A stretch of 64,000 bases of DNA from JADJOY01 sp016713535 [NCBI: Deltaproteobacteria bacterium]. GTDB lineage: Bacteria; JADJOY01. Made by a program: the position numbers and the translations under genes. The notes beneath the pieces were generated by a model, which saw nothing but the letters and a program-made list of their open reading frames with translations, ran no database searches and was not told the DNA's origin. The stretch is from contig JADJOY010000009.1 of the NCBI GenBank assembly GCA_016713535.1, forward strand, positions 1 to 64,000. The letters are read 5' to 3'. Positions 17,164-27,732 of this stretch are shown here, one piece after another (position 1 is the stretch's first letter; each line of letters opens with the position of its first letter).

Positions 17164-18738
17164 TCACCATCGGGCGCTCAAGCGGCCCTGCACGAGGGCG
17201 ATCGCGTCGGGCTTGGCCCCGGACGCGTCGCGGAACGCGGCGCCCGGCCAGTAGCCGCCGCTTTCGATGCCGACCATCACGTGGACCTCGTCGGCGAGGA
17301 TGCGATAGCCGAGCCCGCCGTCGACCTCGAAGCCGAGGTCGTGGTCGCCCACCGGCCCACCCAGGTAGTTGCGCGGGCTGCCACCCGCGTCGAAGCTCGC
17401 GAACGGATCGACCACGTCCTCGAGCGCGTGCGCCCACAGCACCCCGAGCTCGACCTCCCAGCCGGCGTCGCGCGCCTCGCGCCACGTGACGCGCGGGTTC
17501 AGGTACACGGCGTTGGTGACCCCGCCGCGGGTCTCGACCAGGTAGGCGCCGGGCGTGGGGCTGCCCACCAGCAGCGGATCGCCGAGGTTGTAGGCGCTCG
17601 CGGCGGTGAGCCCGGCCAGGTACTCCTCGAACATCACCAGCCCGACGTTGAAGTCGGGGTCGAACGTGAGGTTGGTGACCTCGTCGTCGAACGGGTTGCC
17701 GTCGCCGGACGCGTAGCCGGCGTCGAGCAGCGCGTCGAGGCTCTCGGTCGAGTACCCGGCGCTCACGGTCGCGCCGTGCTCGAGGACCGTGGCCTGGCTC
17801 GGGCTCGCGGGCGTCGCGACCAGCTCGGTGTTGCCGACGGCGATCAGCGCCTCGGCTTCCACCTTCCAGTCGTCGGCGCGCCACCGCACGAAGCCGTCCG
17901 TGAGGCTGATGCGGGTGTTGGTGTCGCGCTCGTTGCGTTGCAGGCGGAACGCCTCGTAGAGCCCGCCCTCGAGGACGCCGTCGCCGTACGTCACCGCGGC
18001 CACGTAGTTCCATGCATGATCCTGCCAGCCGTGGCGGGTGAGATCGTCCTCGACCGGCCGGTCCACCGCCGCCGCAACCGCCCACGGGTGGGCGGGATCA
18101 CCTGGGCGCCCGCCGTAGCGGACCACCAGCCGGTCGACGCGGTCGCCGTAGCGCTTGTCGCCCCACGGCGCCTCGCCGGTGCCGTCGTCGGCGACCAGGC
18201 CGAGCCCCCAGGTGCTGCCCTGGCGGCCGAGCCGCACCACGAAGCGGTCGATCACCGCCTCGCTCCACAGGTAGTCGAGGTCGGCGGTGTCGAGCTCGTC
18301 GTCGCGGATCGCGCGCACGGGCGGCGTGTCGCCACCGATCACGCCCTCGGCGAAGTCGGCCTGCGCGACCAGCCGCAGGCTCCTGAGCGGGCCGCCGTCG
18401 GGCTGCCACGCGATCGAGGGGGCGAGGCGCAAGCGGTGCTCGAGCCAGTCGGAGGCGGGTTGCTCGGCGTCCGGGATCAGCTCCGGATCGACCGGCTGGA
18501 ACGCCGTCAGGTAGGTGAGGCGCAGCCGCCAGTCGCCCTCGAAGGCGGCGGTCCATCCGTCGTAGCGGAACTCGAGGAGCCTGGAGGGCTTGGCCGGCTC
18601 GGCGGCGGACGTGGCCGCGGGTGGCGCCACGTCCGGCGGTGGTGGCGGCTCTTGCGCGTGCGCCACGCGCAACGACGCGACGACGGCCACACCAGCGGCG
18701 AGAACCGCGAACCCACGAGCAGCGCGCGAGCGAGACAT
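17164..18738 (-). CDS. Outer-membrane beta-barrel protein
   Basis: The 524-residue product has a signal peptide ending in ASLRVAHA before QEPPPPP, a proline/alanine linker, and then alternating amphipathic strands throughout (LLEFRYDGWTAAFEGDWRLR, VVRLGRQGSTWGLGLVADDG). It ends LVQGRLSARW with a terminal aromatic residue, as outer-membrane barrels do. Its length and lack of a plug domain suggest a porin or export barrel rather than a TonB receptor. The ATG at 18738 has GGGAGG upstream. The lipase-like lipoprotein gene follows within a few bases, so the two probably form one operon and may act together on lipids at the cell surface. Confidence 0.85.
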   Translation of the reverse strand: MSRSRAARGFAVLAAGVAVVASLRVAHAQEPPPPPDVAPPAATSAAEPAKPSRLLEFRYDGWTAAFEGDWRLRLTYLTAFQPVDPELIPDAEQPASDWLEHRLRLAPSIAWQPDGGPLRSLRLVAQADFAEGVIGGDTPPVRAIRDDELDTADLDYLWSEAVIDRFVVRLGRQGSTWGLGLVADDGTGEAPWGDKRYGDRVDRLVVRYGGRPGDPAHPWAVAAAVDRPVEDDLTRHGWQDHAWNYVAAVTYGDGVLEGGLYEAFRLQRNERDTNTRISLTDGFVRWRADDWKVEAEALIAVGNTELVATPASPSQATVLEHGATVSAGYSTESLDALLDAGYASGDGNPFDDEVTNLTFDPDFNVGLVMFEEYLAGLTAASAYNLGDPLLVGSPTPGAYLVETRGGVTNAVYLNPRVTWREARDAGWEVELGVLWAHALEDVVDPFASFDAGGSPRNYLGGPVGDHDLGFEVDGGLGYRILADEVHVMVGIESGGYWPGAAFRDASGAKPDAIALVQGRLSARW

Positions 18739-18754
18739 GGACCTCCCGGAGCCA

Positions 18755-18770
18755 GCGGCGACGAAGCCGC
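18755..18770. repeat. Weak single-arm copy of the hexaloop hairpin
   Basis: GCGGC-GACGAA-GCCGC pairs over 5 bp and contains the family hexamer ACGAAG at 18761-18766. It lies in the 110-base space between the divergent barrel and hydrolase genes. The outer CTCCAG arm is absent, so membership is less sure than for the other copies. Confidence 0.45.
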
Positions 18771-18848
18771 GCCACGTTATCACGGAGCACCGCGCGCGCT
18801 TTCCTTCGCCGCTCGCCCGTAGGTACCCTCGTTCGCGAGGAGGCTCGC

Positions 18849-19862
18849 ATGGCGCTCGACATCCGCACCGACTACGTCCCCAACGGCGCCGGCTGGGAGC
18901 TCAAGCTCAAGCGGGTCGTCTCGCCCGAGCACCTGCGGCCCGGGCTCAACCCGCTCGCGATCATCCCTGGCTACGGGATGAACGCCTTCATCTTCGGCTA
19001 CCACCCGAGTGGCGAGTCGATGGAGGAGTTCTTCGCGCGGCGCGGCTTCGAGGTGTGGTCGCTCTTCCTGCGCAAGCAGCGCGGCACGCGCCGCCGCGGC
19101 GGCACCACCCGCTTCGGCATGGGCGAGGTCGCGATCACCGACCTGCGCGCCGCCTTCGATCACATCCACTCGGTCACCGCCACCGGCGCCACCCGCATCG
19201 ACTCGATCGGCTGCAGCCTGGGCGGCAGCTACCAGTACATCCACGCGAGCCTGGTGCCGGACAACCGCATGGGCGCGATCGTCTCGATCGGCTCGCCGCT
19301 CGCGTGGCACGACGTCCACCCGCTCATCAAGCGGCTGTTCGGCAACCCGCGAATCGTCGGCTCGGTGCCGTTCGCGTTCTCGAGCCACCTGGCCGAGCTC
19401 GGCTTCCCGCTGCTCAAGCGCGTGCCGAGCATCCTCAAGATCTACCTGCACCCCGAGATCACCGACACCAGCAAGATCTCGACGCTGGTGAAGACGATCG
19501 AGGACCCGATCCCGCAGATCAACCGCGAGATCGCCGAGTGGATCCGCAAGCGCGACCTGGTGCTCTCGGGACGCAACATCACCCGCGCCATGCAGCACGT
19601 GAAGAACCCGCTCCTGGTGGTGGTGGCGAACGCCGACGGCATCGTGCCCGAGGCCACGGTGCTGTCGGCCTTCGAGGCGAGCGGGGCGGAACGCAAGGAC
19701 GTGCTGCGCGTCGGCACCGACGCGCTGCGCTTCGCCCACGCCGACCTCTTCATCAGCCGCCACTCCCACGAGCTGGTGTTCGAGCCGATCGCCGCGTGGC
19801 TCGAGAGCGTCAACGCGCCGGCGAAGAAGGCGAAGCCGGCAGCCCGTCGGCGCGGTAGGTGA
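18849..19862 (+). CDS. Alpha/beta hydrolase, PhaC/lipase-like
   Basis: The 337-residue product has an oxyanion-type start (NPLAIIPGYGMNAFIFGYHP) and the nucleophile elbow SIGCSLGGSYQYI. A helical lid region follows, then a C-terminal VVANADGIVPEATVLSAFEA segment with the likely acid, and FISRHSH with the histidine. The elbow G-C-S-L-G-G carries a serine; a cysteine precedes it. The substrate is unknown. The ATG at 18849 has GAGGAGG upstream. The 3' end overlaps the convergent lipoprotein gene by about 50 bases, and the arginine/lysine-rich tail may be disordered. Confidence 0.85.
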   Translation: MALDIRTDYVPNGAGWELKLKRVVSPEHLRPGLNPLAIIPGYGMNAFIFGYHPSGESMEEFFARRGFEVWSLFLRKQRGTRRRGGTTRFGMGEVAITDLRAAFDHIHSVTATGATRIDSIGCSLGGSYQYIHASLVPDNRMGAIVSIGSPLAWHDVHPLIKRLFGNPRIVGSVPFAFSSHLAELGFPLLKRVPSILKIYLHPEITDTSKISTLVKTIEDPIPQINREIAEWIRKRDLVLSGRNITRAMQHVKNPLLVVVANADGIVPEATVLSAFEASGAERKDVLRVGTDALRFAHADLFISRHSHELVFEPIAAWLESVNAPAKKAKPAARRRGR

Positions 19863-21033
19863 TCCACGCCGGGTCGGGGTTCTCGGCGAGCCGCGGCACC
19901 ATCGCGGCGTCGCCCTTGAGCGTCCAGCGGAAGAACGCGACCGCGGTGCGGTTCAGGATCGGCAACGCGACCGCAGGGTCGATGAACGCGAACGGCTCGC
20001 CGCCGTCGATCCGCTCGCCCTCGCCGCAGCCGTCGCCGTCGAAGATGAAGGACAGGAACAGGCAGCCGTCGGTGAAGGTGAAGTGCCCGCCGTCGATCAC
20101 CTCGGCGAGGATCCTGGGACCGGTCGAGCGCGCGTAGAGCTTCTCGTTCTTCGCGAAGCCGTCGGTGCCGATCGTGCGGTCTTCGAAGGCCGTCCACATC
20201 AGCGCCGGCACGTGGAAAGGCTGCGACAGGATCGGGATCGGCACTCCCGCCATGCTCATCGCGCCGGCGATCCGCGAGTCGAGCGGCGTGACCTGGAAGG
20301 TGGTGGTGCCGCCGAACGAGTGACCGCCCAGGCCCACACCGCGGCCGAGCGCGATGGTGCCGGTGAAGAAGCCCGACGGGTCGTCCTCGCCGAGGGCCAG
20401 GAAGGTGTAGTAGACGAGCTCGATGTCGAGGACACGGTCGACGTACGCGAACGGGACGAGCAGCGGGTTGAGGATCGTGTAGGTCTCGTCGGAGCGCTGC
20501 GCGAAGAGCGCGTTGCCGAGGTGGTCGGGCGCCACCACCACGAAGCCGTGGCTCGCCAGGTACTCGGCGAGCGAGAAGTTCTGGAAGCGGATGCTGCCGT
20601 TGCCGTGGGAGAGCGCGATCAGCGGATACGGTCCGCTCTTCCGCGCGATGGGCGCGTCGCGCACCGCGCCGGTGAGCGAGCTCAGGTTGTCGATGCCGCC
20701 GGTGCCGTAGAAGCGCTGGATGATCGCGGTGAGCGGCGCCTCGAGCTCGTCGGGGATGAAGCCGAGCACCGGATCCCTCGGCGCGGCGCGGGCGGACTCG
20801 GCGGCCGGGTACCAGACCTCGGTGGTGACGCGGCGCGGGATCGGGTAGCGCGCGGTCAGGTCCTCGCGGCTCGGGTCGTCGACGGGGAGGGTGCGCACGC
20901 CCACCGGGAACGGACCGAGCGCCGCGGGGTCGGCGCCGCTCGGGTCGACGGCCGCGTCGTCGCTCCCGCAGCCGGCCGCGAGCAGAGCGGCGAGCACCAG
21001 CGCCAGTCCGACGAGGCGCTCAGCGGATCTCAT
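19810..21033 (-). CDS. Lipoprotein alpha/beta hydrolase of the PAF-acetylhydrolase/dienelactone type
   Basis: The 407-residue product has a lipobox ending in AAGC (Cys22) and should be membrane-anchored outside the cytoplasm. It follows the platelet-activating-factor acetylhydrolase-like layout: PVGVRTLPVDDPSR, TTEVWYPAAES, then PLIALSHGNGSIRFQNFSLA, the nucleophile elbow GLGGHSFGGTTTFQ, and a late VIDGGHFTFTDGC histidine region. The substrate is probably an ester or phospholipid but is not defined by the sequence. Its ATG at 21033 overlaps the end of the upstream five-PAS gene by 14 bases, so the two are cotranscribed. Confidence 0.85.
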   Translation of the reverse strand: MRSAERLVGLALVLAALLAAGCGSDDAAVDPSGADPAALGPFPVGVRTLPVDDPSREDLTARYPIPRRVTTEVWYPAAESARAAPRDPVLGFIPDELEAPLTAIIQRFYGTGGIDNLSSLTGAVRDAPIARKSGPYPLIALSHGNGSIRFQNFSLAEYLASHGFVVVAPDHLGNALFAQRSDETYTILNPLLVPFAYVDRVLDIELVYYTFLALGEDDPSGFFTGTIALGRGVGLGGHSFGGTTTFQVTPLDSRIAGAMSMAGVPIPILSQPFHVPALMWTAFEDRTIGTDGFAKNEKLYARSTGPRILAEVIDGGHFTFTDGCLFLSFIFDGDGCGEGERIDGGEPFAFIDPAVALPILNRTAVAFFRWTLKGDAAMVPRLAENPDPAWITYRADGLPASPSSPAR

Positions 21034-23062
21034 CGGTGGGCTTGTCGGCGAAGAAGTCGGGATAGAGCTCCTTGGCGCAGCGTGGGCAGATGCCGTGGCT
21101 GAACTCGGCGCGAGAGTGGGCCGAGAGGTAGGACTCGATCTGGGTCCAGTAGCCCTGGTCGTCGCGGACCCGCTTGCACGAGGAGCAGATCGGCAGCAGG
21201 CCCTCCAGGGTCTTCACCTGCTCGAGCGCCGCCCGGAGCTCGCCGATGAGCCGCTCGCGCTCCTCCTCCGCCGCGACCCGGTCGCTGACGTCGCGCACCG
21301 AGCCGATCACGCCGCGCACCAGCGGGTCCTCGAACGAGATGCGCCCGGTGCCTTCCAGGGTGCGCCACGAGCCGTCCTTGTGGCGGGCACGGAAGCGCGC
21401 GGGCGTCGAGCCTGCGGCCTCCTCCGGCGCGACCGGCCAGGCCGCGACGTCGGCGGCGATCTTGGCCCGATCGTCCGGATGCACCAGGTCGAGCAGCGCG
21501 CTGCCCACCAGCTCCGCGGGCTCGTAGCCGAGGATCCGGTGGATGGCCGGGCTCAGGTAGCGCAGCGCGCCGTCCGGCTCGAGGACCGTGACGGCGTCCG
21601 AGACCTGCTCGATCAGCGCCCGGAAATAGGCCTCGCTGCGCGCGAGGCGCTCCTCGGCGAGCTTGCGCTCGGTGACGTCGCGAGCGTTGAGCACCACGCC
21701 GTCGACGACCGGGTCGTCGACGAAGCTCTGCCCGACCACCTCCACGTGACGGACGCCGCCTTCCTTGTGGAGCAGGCGCACCTCCACGACCTCGCGGGCG
21801 CCGTGCTGCGGGGCGGAGCGCGCGAAGGCCTCGGCGGCCCGCGGGACGTCGTCGGGGTGGACGATCTCGAACACGCTGCGACCGACGAGCTCCGACGGGG
21901 CATGGCCGGTCACGCGCGCGATCGAGGTGCTGACGGAGCGCGTCGTTCCCGAGAGGTCCGTCACGAACACGAGGTCGAGCGCGTTCTCGAGCAGCGCGCG
22001 GTGGTAGCGCTCGCTCGCGGCGAGCTGCGCCTCGGCCACGTGGCGCGCGGTCGAGTCGCGCGAGTGGATGACGATGCCGCGCACGGCGGCGTCGTCGAGC
22101 AGGTTGTGACCGACCGAGTCGGCGTGACGCCACGACCCGTCCTTGTGCCGCACGCGGAGCTCGAGCGCCGCCCGAGCGCCCGGGGCGCGAAGCAGCTCGG
22201 CGAGAACGTGCGCCACGCGCGGAAGATCGTCGGGATGGACGGAGTCGAGGCCGTGCCTGCCGACCAGCTCGGCGGGCGTGAAGCCCAGCACCGCCTCGAC
22301 CGAGGGGCTCACGTAGGTGCGGACGGCGTGCTCGTCGAGGATCGTCACGACGTCCTGCGTGGCCTCGATGAGGGCGCGGAAGTAGCGCTCGGACCGCTCG
22401 AGCTTCTCCTCGATCGCGCGACGCTCGGTCACGTCGCGGGCGCTGACCACGACGCCGCGCACCGCCGGATCGTCGACGAGCTGGTGCGCGGTGGCCTCGA
22501 CCCAGATCCAGTGGCCGTCGCGGTGCTTCCACCGGTACTCGGCGGAGGCGCTCCCCCCCGGCGTGCGGAGCAGCTCCGCGAGCTGGCCCTTCACGCGCCC
22601 GAGGTCGTCGGGATGGATGAGCTCGAAGCCCTCGCGACCGAGCCGTTCCTCGGGAGGCCAGCCCGTCCAGCGCTGGTTGGCGGGGCTCACGTAGATGTTG
22701 CGTCCCTCGCGGTCGAGCACCAGGACGATGTCGCGGCCGTTCTCGATCAGCGCGCGGAAGTGGCGCTCGCTACGCCTGAGCGCCTCCTCGAGGGCCTTGC
22801 GCTCGGTCAGGTCCTGAACGATCCCGACGTAGCGCAGCGGCGCCCCCCGCTCGTCACGCAGCACGCTACGGCTGAGCGACACCCACACCACGCTGCCGTC
22901 CTTGCGGACGTAGCGTTTCTCGATCTGGTAGCGGGGCAGCTCGCCACGCGCGAGGAGCCGCGCGAGCTCGACGTCGGCGAGGACGTCGTCGGGGTGGGTG
23001 ATCTCCTCGAAGCTGCGGCCGACGAGCTCGCTCTCCGCGTAGCCCGTGATCGCGCACAGCAC
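21020..23062 (-). CDS. Five-PAS signalling protein with C-terminal CxxC...CxxC tail, no kinase domain
   Basis: The 680-residue frame contains five PAS/PAC units at about residues 1-93, 100-215, 222-340, 345-465 and 470-590, each with an HPDD element and an (R/K)DVTER-like end. After a short coiled coil (ERLIGELRAALEQVKTLEGL) comes a tail with LLPICSSCKRVRDDQGYW and SHGICPRCAKELYP, a four-cysteine motif known at the ends of many PAS and GAF regulators. No histidine kinase, GGDEF or methyl-accepting domain is present. The first PAS is cut short. Its start (VAETLLATVFHESPVGMALL) lies upstream in another frame, so the real gene probably begins near GTG 23186 with a +1 shift at 23090-23102. Confidence 0.88.
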   Translation of the reverse strand: MLCAITGYAESELVGRSFEEITHPDDVLADVELARLLARGELPRYQIEKRYVRKDGSVVWVSLSRSVLRDERGAPLRYVGIVQDLTERKALEEALRRSERHFRALIENGRDIVLVLDREGRNIYVSPANQRWTGWPPEERLGREGFELIHPDDLGRVKGQLAELLRTPGGSASAEYRWKHRDGHWIWVEATAHQLVDDPAVRGVVVSARDVTERRAIEEKLERSERYFRALIEATQDVVTILDEHAVRTYVSPSVEAVLGFTPAELVGRHGLDSVHPDDLPRVAHVLAELLRAPGARAALELRVRHKDGSWRHADSVGHNLLDDAAVRGIVIHSRDSTARHVAEAQLAASERYHRALLENALDLVFVTDLSGTTRSVSTSIARVTGHAPSELVGRSVFEIVHPDDVPRAAEAFARSAPQHGAREVVEVRLLHKEGGVRHVEVVGQSFVDDPVVDGVVLNARDVTERKLAEERLARSEAYFRALIEQVSDAVTVLEPDGALRYLSPAIHRILGYEPAELVGSALLDLVHPDDRAKIAADVAAWPVAPEEAAGSTPARFRARHKDGSWRTLEGTGRISFEDPLVRGVIGSVRDVSDRVAAEEERERLIGELRAALEQVKTLEGLLPICSSCKRVRDDQGYWTQIESYLSAHSRAEFSHGICPRCAKELYPDFFADKPTDEIR

Positions 23063-23274
23063 CGGGTTGGCGCGCTCGAAGCGGAAGTCGAGGGTGGAGC
23101 AGCGCCATCCCCACCGGGCTCTCGTGGAACACGGTGGCGAGGAGCGTCTCCGCTACGTGAATGCCGTCGCCAGCCACTCTTGTCACGCGGATGCTCGGGG
23201 CTGCGGTCCACCCGCGAGATTGGCACGGGTTGCCGCAGGCGAGAAGCACAAAAGTTCCCCGCTATCCTCGGGGC

Positions 23275-23984
<710 letters not shown>

Positions 23985-23988
<4 letters not shown>

Positions 23989-26384
23989 ACGAGCCGCCGC
24001 GCTGGCGGTGGCTGGGCCTGCTCACCGCCATCGACCGCAAACTGGTGCGCGACACCTGGCGGGTGAAGACCCAGGCGCTCGCCATCGCGCTCTTGATCGG
24101 CTGCGCGGTGGCGATGGCGGTGCTCTCGTTCGCGGTGCTGGCGTCGCTCGAGCGCACCCGCGACGCCTACTACGACCGCTACCGCTTCGCCGAGGTGTGG
24201 GCGTCGCTGACGCGCGCGCCGGCGGCGCTCGAGGAGCGCATCGCGGCGATCCCGGGTGTGGCGGTGGTCGAGTGCCGGGTGATCGCGAACGTGACCCTCT
24301 CGATCGAGGGTCTCGACGAGCCCGCGGTCGGCAGGCTGGTGTCGATCCCCGACCAGGGCGAGCCGCGCCTCGACGCGCTGCACCTGCGCGCGGGCCGCTA
24401 TCCCGAGCCGGGGCGCGCCGGCGAGGTGCTGATCAGCGAGGCGTTCGCGCTCGCGCGCCACTTCGCTCCCGGCGACCACCTCGAGGCGATCCTCAACGGC
24501 CGGCTCACGCGCTTCGACATCGTCGGCATCGCCCTCTCGCCCGAATACGTCTATTCGCTGCCCGCGGGCGGCGTGTTCCCCGACGACGAGCGCTTCGGCG
24601 TGATGTGGATGCGGCGCGCCGGCCTGGAGGCCGCCTTCGACATGAAGGGCGCCTTCGACGAGGTGACACTCTCGCTCTTGCCGGGCGCCTCCGAGCCCGA
24701 GGTCATCGCGCGTCTCGACCACCTCCTCGAGCGCTACGGCGGGCTCGGCGCCTACGGACGCAAGGACCAGGTGTCGGCCTTCTTCGTCGCCAACGAGTTC
24801 CGCCAGCTCCGCACCATGGGTACCGTGGTGCCCGCGATCTTCCTGGCGGTCGCCGCGTTCCTGCTCTCGATCGTGATCTCGCGGCTGGTCGAGACCGAGC
24901 GCGAGGAGATCGCCACCTTGAAGGCCCTCGGCTACGGCAACCGCGCGGTGGGCTGGCACTACGTGAAGCTGGTGCTGATGATCGTGGCGGTGGGAGCGGT
25001 GGTGGGTGTCGCGCTCGGCATCCGCCTCGGCTTCGGCATGACGCGGCTCTACGTGAAGTACTTCCACTTCCCGAGCCTCGAGTTCACGGTGCCGGCGCCG
25101 GTGCTGGTGGTGTCGATCGTGCTCGCCGCGCTCGCGAGCCTGGGCGGGGCACTCACCGCGGTCCGCCAGGCCGTCCGGCTCAACCCGGCCGAGGCGATGC
25201 GGCCCAAGGCGCCGCCGATGTACCGGCCGCTGCTCGTGGACCGGCTCGGGCTCGACCGGATGCTCGCGCAATCGGCGCGCATGGTGCTGCGCCACATGGA
25301 GCGCGAGCCGCTGCGCGCCGCGCTCACCGCCGTGGGCATCGCCGGCGCGATGGGGCTCCTGATCGCGGGCCAGTTCTCCCTCGACTCGTTCGACTTCATG
25401 GCCGACGTCCAGTTCCGCCTCGAGCAGCGCGAGGACGCGATGCTCACCTTCCAGGAGCCGCGCGGCGCCCGCGCCGCCCACGAGCTCGAGCGGCTGCCCG
25501 GCGTGATGCGCGCCGAGCCGTACCGGGCGGTGGCGGTGCGGCTGCGCAGCCGCCAGCGCGAGCGGCTGGTGTCGATCACCGGGCTCGGCGAGGCGCCGAT
25601 CCTGCACCGCGTCCTCGACGAGCGAACCCGCCCGGTGACGTTGCCGCCCGACGGCCTGGTGCTGAGCGACAAGCTCGCGCGCCTCCTCGAGGTGCGGCGC
25701 GGCGACCGGGTGCGGGTCGAGGTGCTGGAGGGCGCGCGCCAGGTAGCCGAGACGGTGGTCGCGGACGTGAGCGAGCAGTTCGTCGGCACCGCGGCGTTCA
25801 TGAGCCTGCCGGCGCTGCGCCGCCTGCTCCGCGAGGGCGACTCGGTGAGCGGGGCTTTCCTGCAGGTCGACCCGGCTCGCGCCAGCACCCTCTACGGCGA
25901 GCTCACCCGGACACCCTCGGTGGCGAGCGTCACCCTCAAGCAGGCGGCGCTCGCGAGCTTCCGCAAGACCATCGAGGAGAGCATGTCGGTGATGATCACC
26001 ATGAACGTGCTGTTCGCGGGGATCATGGTGTTCGGCGTGGTCTACAACAGCGCCCGCATCTCGCTCTCGGAGCGCGCCCGCGAGCTCGCTTCGTTACGGG
26101 TCCTGGGCTTCACGCGCGCCGAGATCTCGACCATCCTCCTCGGCGAGCTGGCGCTGATCACGGTGCTGGCGCTGCCGCTCGGGTGCGGGATCGGCTTCGG
26201 GCTGGCGTCGTTGCTCGCGCGCTTGATGGACACCGACCTCTACAGGATCCCGTTCGTGATCGACCGCTCCACCTACGCCATGGCCGCGGTGGTGGTGATC
26301 GCGTCCGCGGCGGTGTCGAGCGGCGTGGTGCGGCGGCGCCTCGACCACCTCGACCTGGTCGCGGTGCTGAAGACCCGCGAATGA
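23985..26384 (+). CDS. FtsX-like ABC permease (MacB/DevC type)
   Basis: The roughly 800-residue product has an N-terminal membrane segment ([20 protein letters not shown]), a large extracytoplasmic MacB-like region, and two sets of FtsX-type membrane helices ([20 protein letters not shown] near residue 280; [20 protein letters not shown] near 670). The duplicated FtsX layout is typical of single-chain permeases of this class. The GTG at 23985 overlaps the ATPase stop (GTGA); GTG 23982 is equally possible. With its ATPase and the periplasmic adaptor encoded 3' it would export a lipid, peptide or drug-like substrate. Confidence 0.92.
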
Positions 26385-26404
26385 GCCGTGAACGAACCCT
26401 CCCT

Positions 26405-26486
26405 CGGAGGGCCGGGCTCCCGCCCGGCCGGGGCTCGCCGGGACGCGTCGACCAACTCCGTGGACCGGCGGGAGCCGGTCCCTCCG
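26405..26486. repeat. Double-hairpin inverted repeat, divergent copy inside an operon
   Basis: Hairpins GGCCGGG-CTCCCG-CCCGGCC (26410-26429) and GGACCGG-CGGGAG-CCGGTCC (26462-26481) have hexaloops that are reverse complements of each other. They are flanked by CGGAG (26405-26409) and CTCCG (26482-26486). The layout matches the 6394 family, with longer stems, a longer spacer and the loop CGGGAG instead of ACGGAG. The copy lies between the permease and adaptor genes, so it does not wholly block read-through if the three are one operon. Confidence 0.75.
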
Positions 26487-26496
26487 ATGGCCGAGC

Positions 26497-27732
26497 ATGA
26501 CCACGCGTCTCAAACGGCGGGCCTTCCTCGGACTGGCCTGCGCGGCGCTCGCCGCGGGGATCGTGTACGCGTTCCTGCCCCAGCCGGTGCCCGTCGACAC
26601 CGCGCGGGTGGCGCGCGGCGCGATGCGGGTGACGGTCGACGACGAGGGCAAGACCCGGGTCGTCGACCGCTTCGTGGTCCACGCGCCGATCACCGGGCGG
26701 CTGCAGCGGATCGCGCTCGAGGCCGGCGACGCCGTGAAGGCGGGCGAGACCGTGCTCGCCGCGATCGAGCCGAGCGACCCCGCGCTCCTCGACCCACGCT
26801 CGCGCGCCGAGGCCGAGGCGCGCGAGAAGGCGGCGCTCGCGGGGAGCTCGCGCGCCGCCGCCGAGACCGAGCGCGCCAAGGCGGCGCTCGCGTATGCCCG
26901 CGTCGACGTCGAGCGCGCGCGCAAGCTCGCCGCCACCGGCGACGTCTCGCACCAGGCCCTCGACCAGGCCGAGCTCGCCGAGCGCACCGCCGTCCAGGAG
27001 CTGCGCGCGGCCGGGTTCGCCGAGCAGGTGGCCCGGTTCGAGCTGGAGACGGCGCGCGCCACGCTGATGCGCGCGGCGAGCGGCGGTGATGGCGCCACCG
27101 CCGCGCCGGGCGGCGGCCACGCCGTGGAGCTGCGCTCGCCGGTCGGCGGCCGCGTGCTGCGCGTCCTCGAGGAGAGCGAGACGGTGGTGGCGGCGGGGTC
27201 GCCGCTCGTCGAGGTCGCCGACCCGCGCTCGCTCGAGGTGGTGGTCGACCTGCTCTCGACCGACGCGGTGCAGGTCCACGAGGGCATGGCGGCGTCGCTC
27301 GAGGGCTGGGGCGGACCGCGGGCGCTCGCGGGGCGGGTGCGGCGCGTCGAGCCGTCGGGCTTCACCAAGGTGTCCGCGCTCGGCGTCGAGGAGCAGCGCG
27401 TCAACGTGGTGATCGACCTCGTCGAGCCACCCGAGACGTGGGCCGCGCTCGGCGATGGCTTCCGGGTCGAGGCGCGGATCGTGTTGTGGGAAAGTGGAGA
27501 CGCGCTCACCGTACCCACGAGCGCGCTCTACCGGAGCAAGGAAGACTGGGCGGTGTTCGTCGTCGAGGGGGGCCGCGCGCACCCGCGCGCGGTGCGGGTC
27601 GGCCACCGCAACGACGTCCAGGCCGAGGCCGTGGACGGCCTTCACGAGGGCGACACCGTGATCGTCCATCCCGGCGACCGGATCACCGAAGGCGTGTCCG
27701 TGGTCACGCGACAGGAAAGGGACTCTTCATGA
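26497..27732 (+). CDS. Periplasmic adaptor (HlyD/MacA-type membrane fusion protein)
   Basis: The 411-residue product has an N-terminal membrane anchor (RAFLGLACAALAAGIVYAFL), a biotinyl-lipoyl half (VVHAPITGRLQRIALEAGDA), an alanine/glutamate/arginine-rich coiled-coil hairpin at about residues 100-190, a second lipoyl half (VELRSPVGGRVLRVLEESET) and a beta-barrel with a membrane-proximal domain. It would link the inner-membrane permease to an outer-membrane channel, which is not encoded nearby. It lies 112 bases downstream of the permease gene. Its TGA overlaps the ATG of the dehydrogenase fusion (ATGA), joining these genes translationally. Confidence 0.92.
   Translation: MTTRLKRRAFLGLACAALAAGIVYAFLPQPVPVDTARVARGAMRVTVDDEGKTRVVDRFVVHAPITGRLQRIALEAGDAVKAGETVLAAIEPSDPALLDPRSRAEAEAREKAALAGSSRAAAETERAKAALAYARVDVERARKLAATGDVSHQALDQAELAERTAVQELRAAGFAEQVARFELETARATLMRAASGGDGATAAPGGGHAVELRSPVGGRVLRVLEESETVVAAGSPLVEVADPRSLEVVVDLLSTDAVQVHEGMAASLEGWGGPRALAGRVRRVEPSGFTKVSALGVEEQRVNVVIDLVEPPETWAALGDGFRVEARIVLWESGDALTVPTSALYRSKEDWAVFVVEGGRAHPRAVRVGHRNDVQAEAVDGLHEGDTVIVHPGDRITEGVSVVTRQERDSS

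Noticed and set aside
23219-23236. Sigma54-like promoter (TTGGCACGGGTTGCCGC) before the ABC ATPase gene
   Set aside because: The GG and GC elements are eight or eleven bases apart instead of ten, so the match fails the strict spacing.
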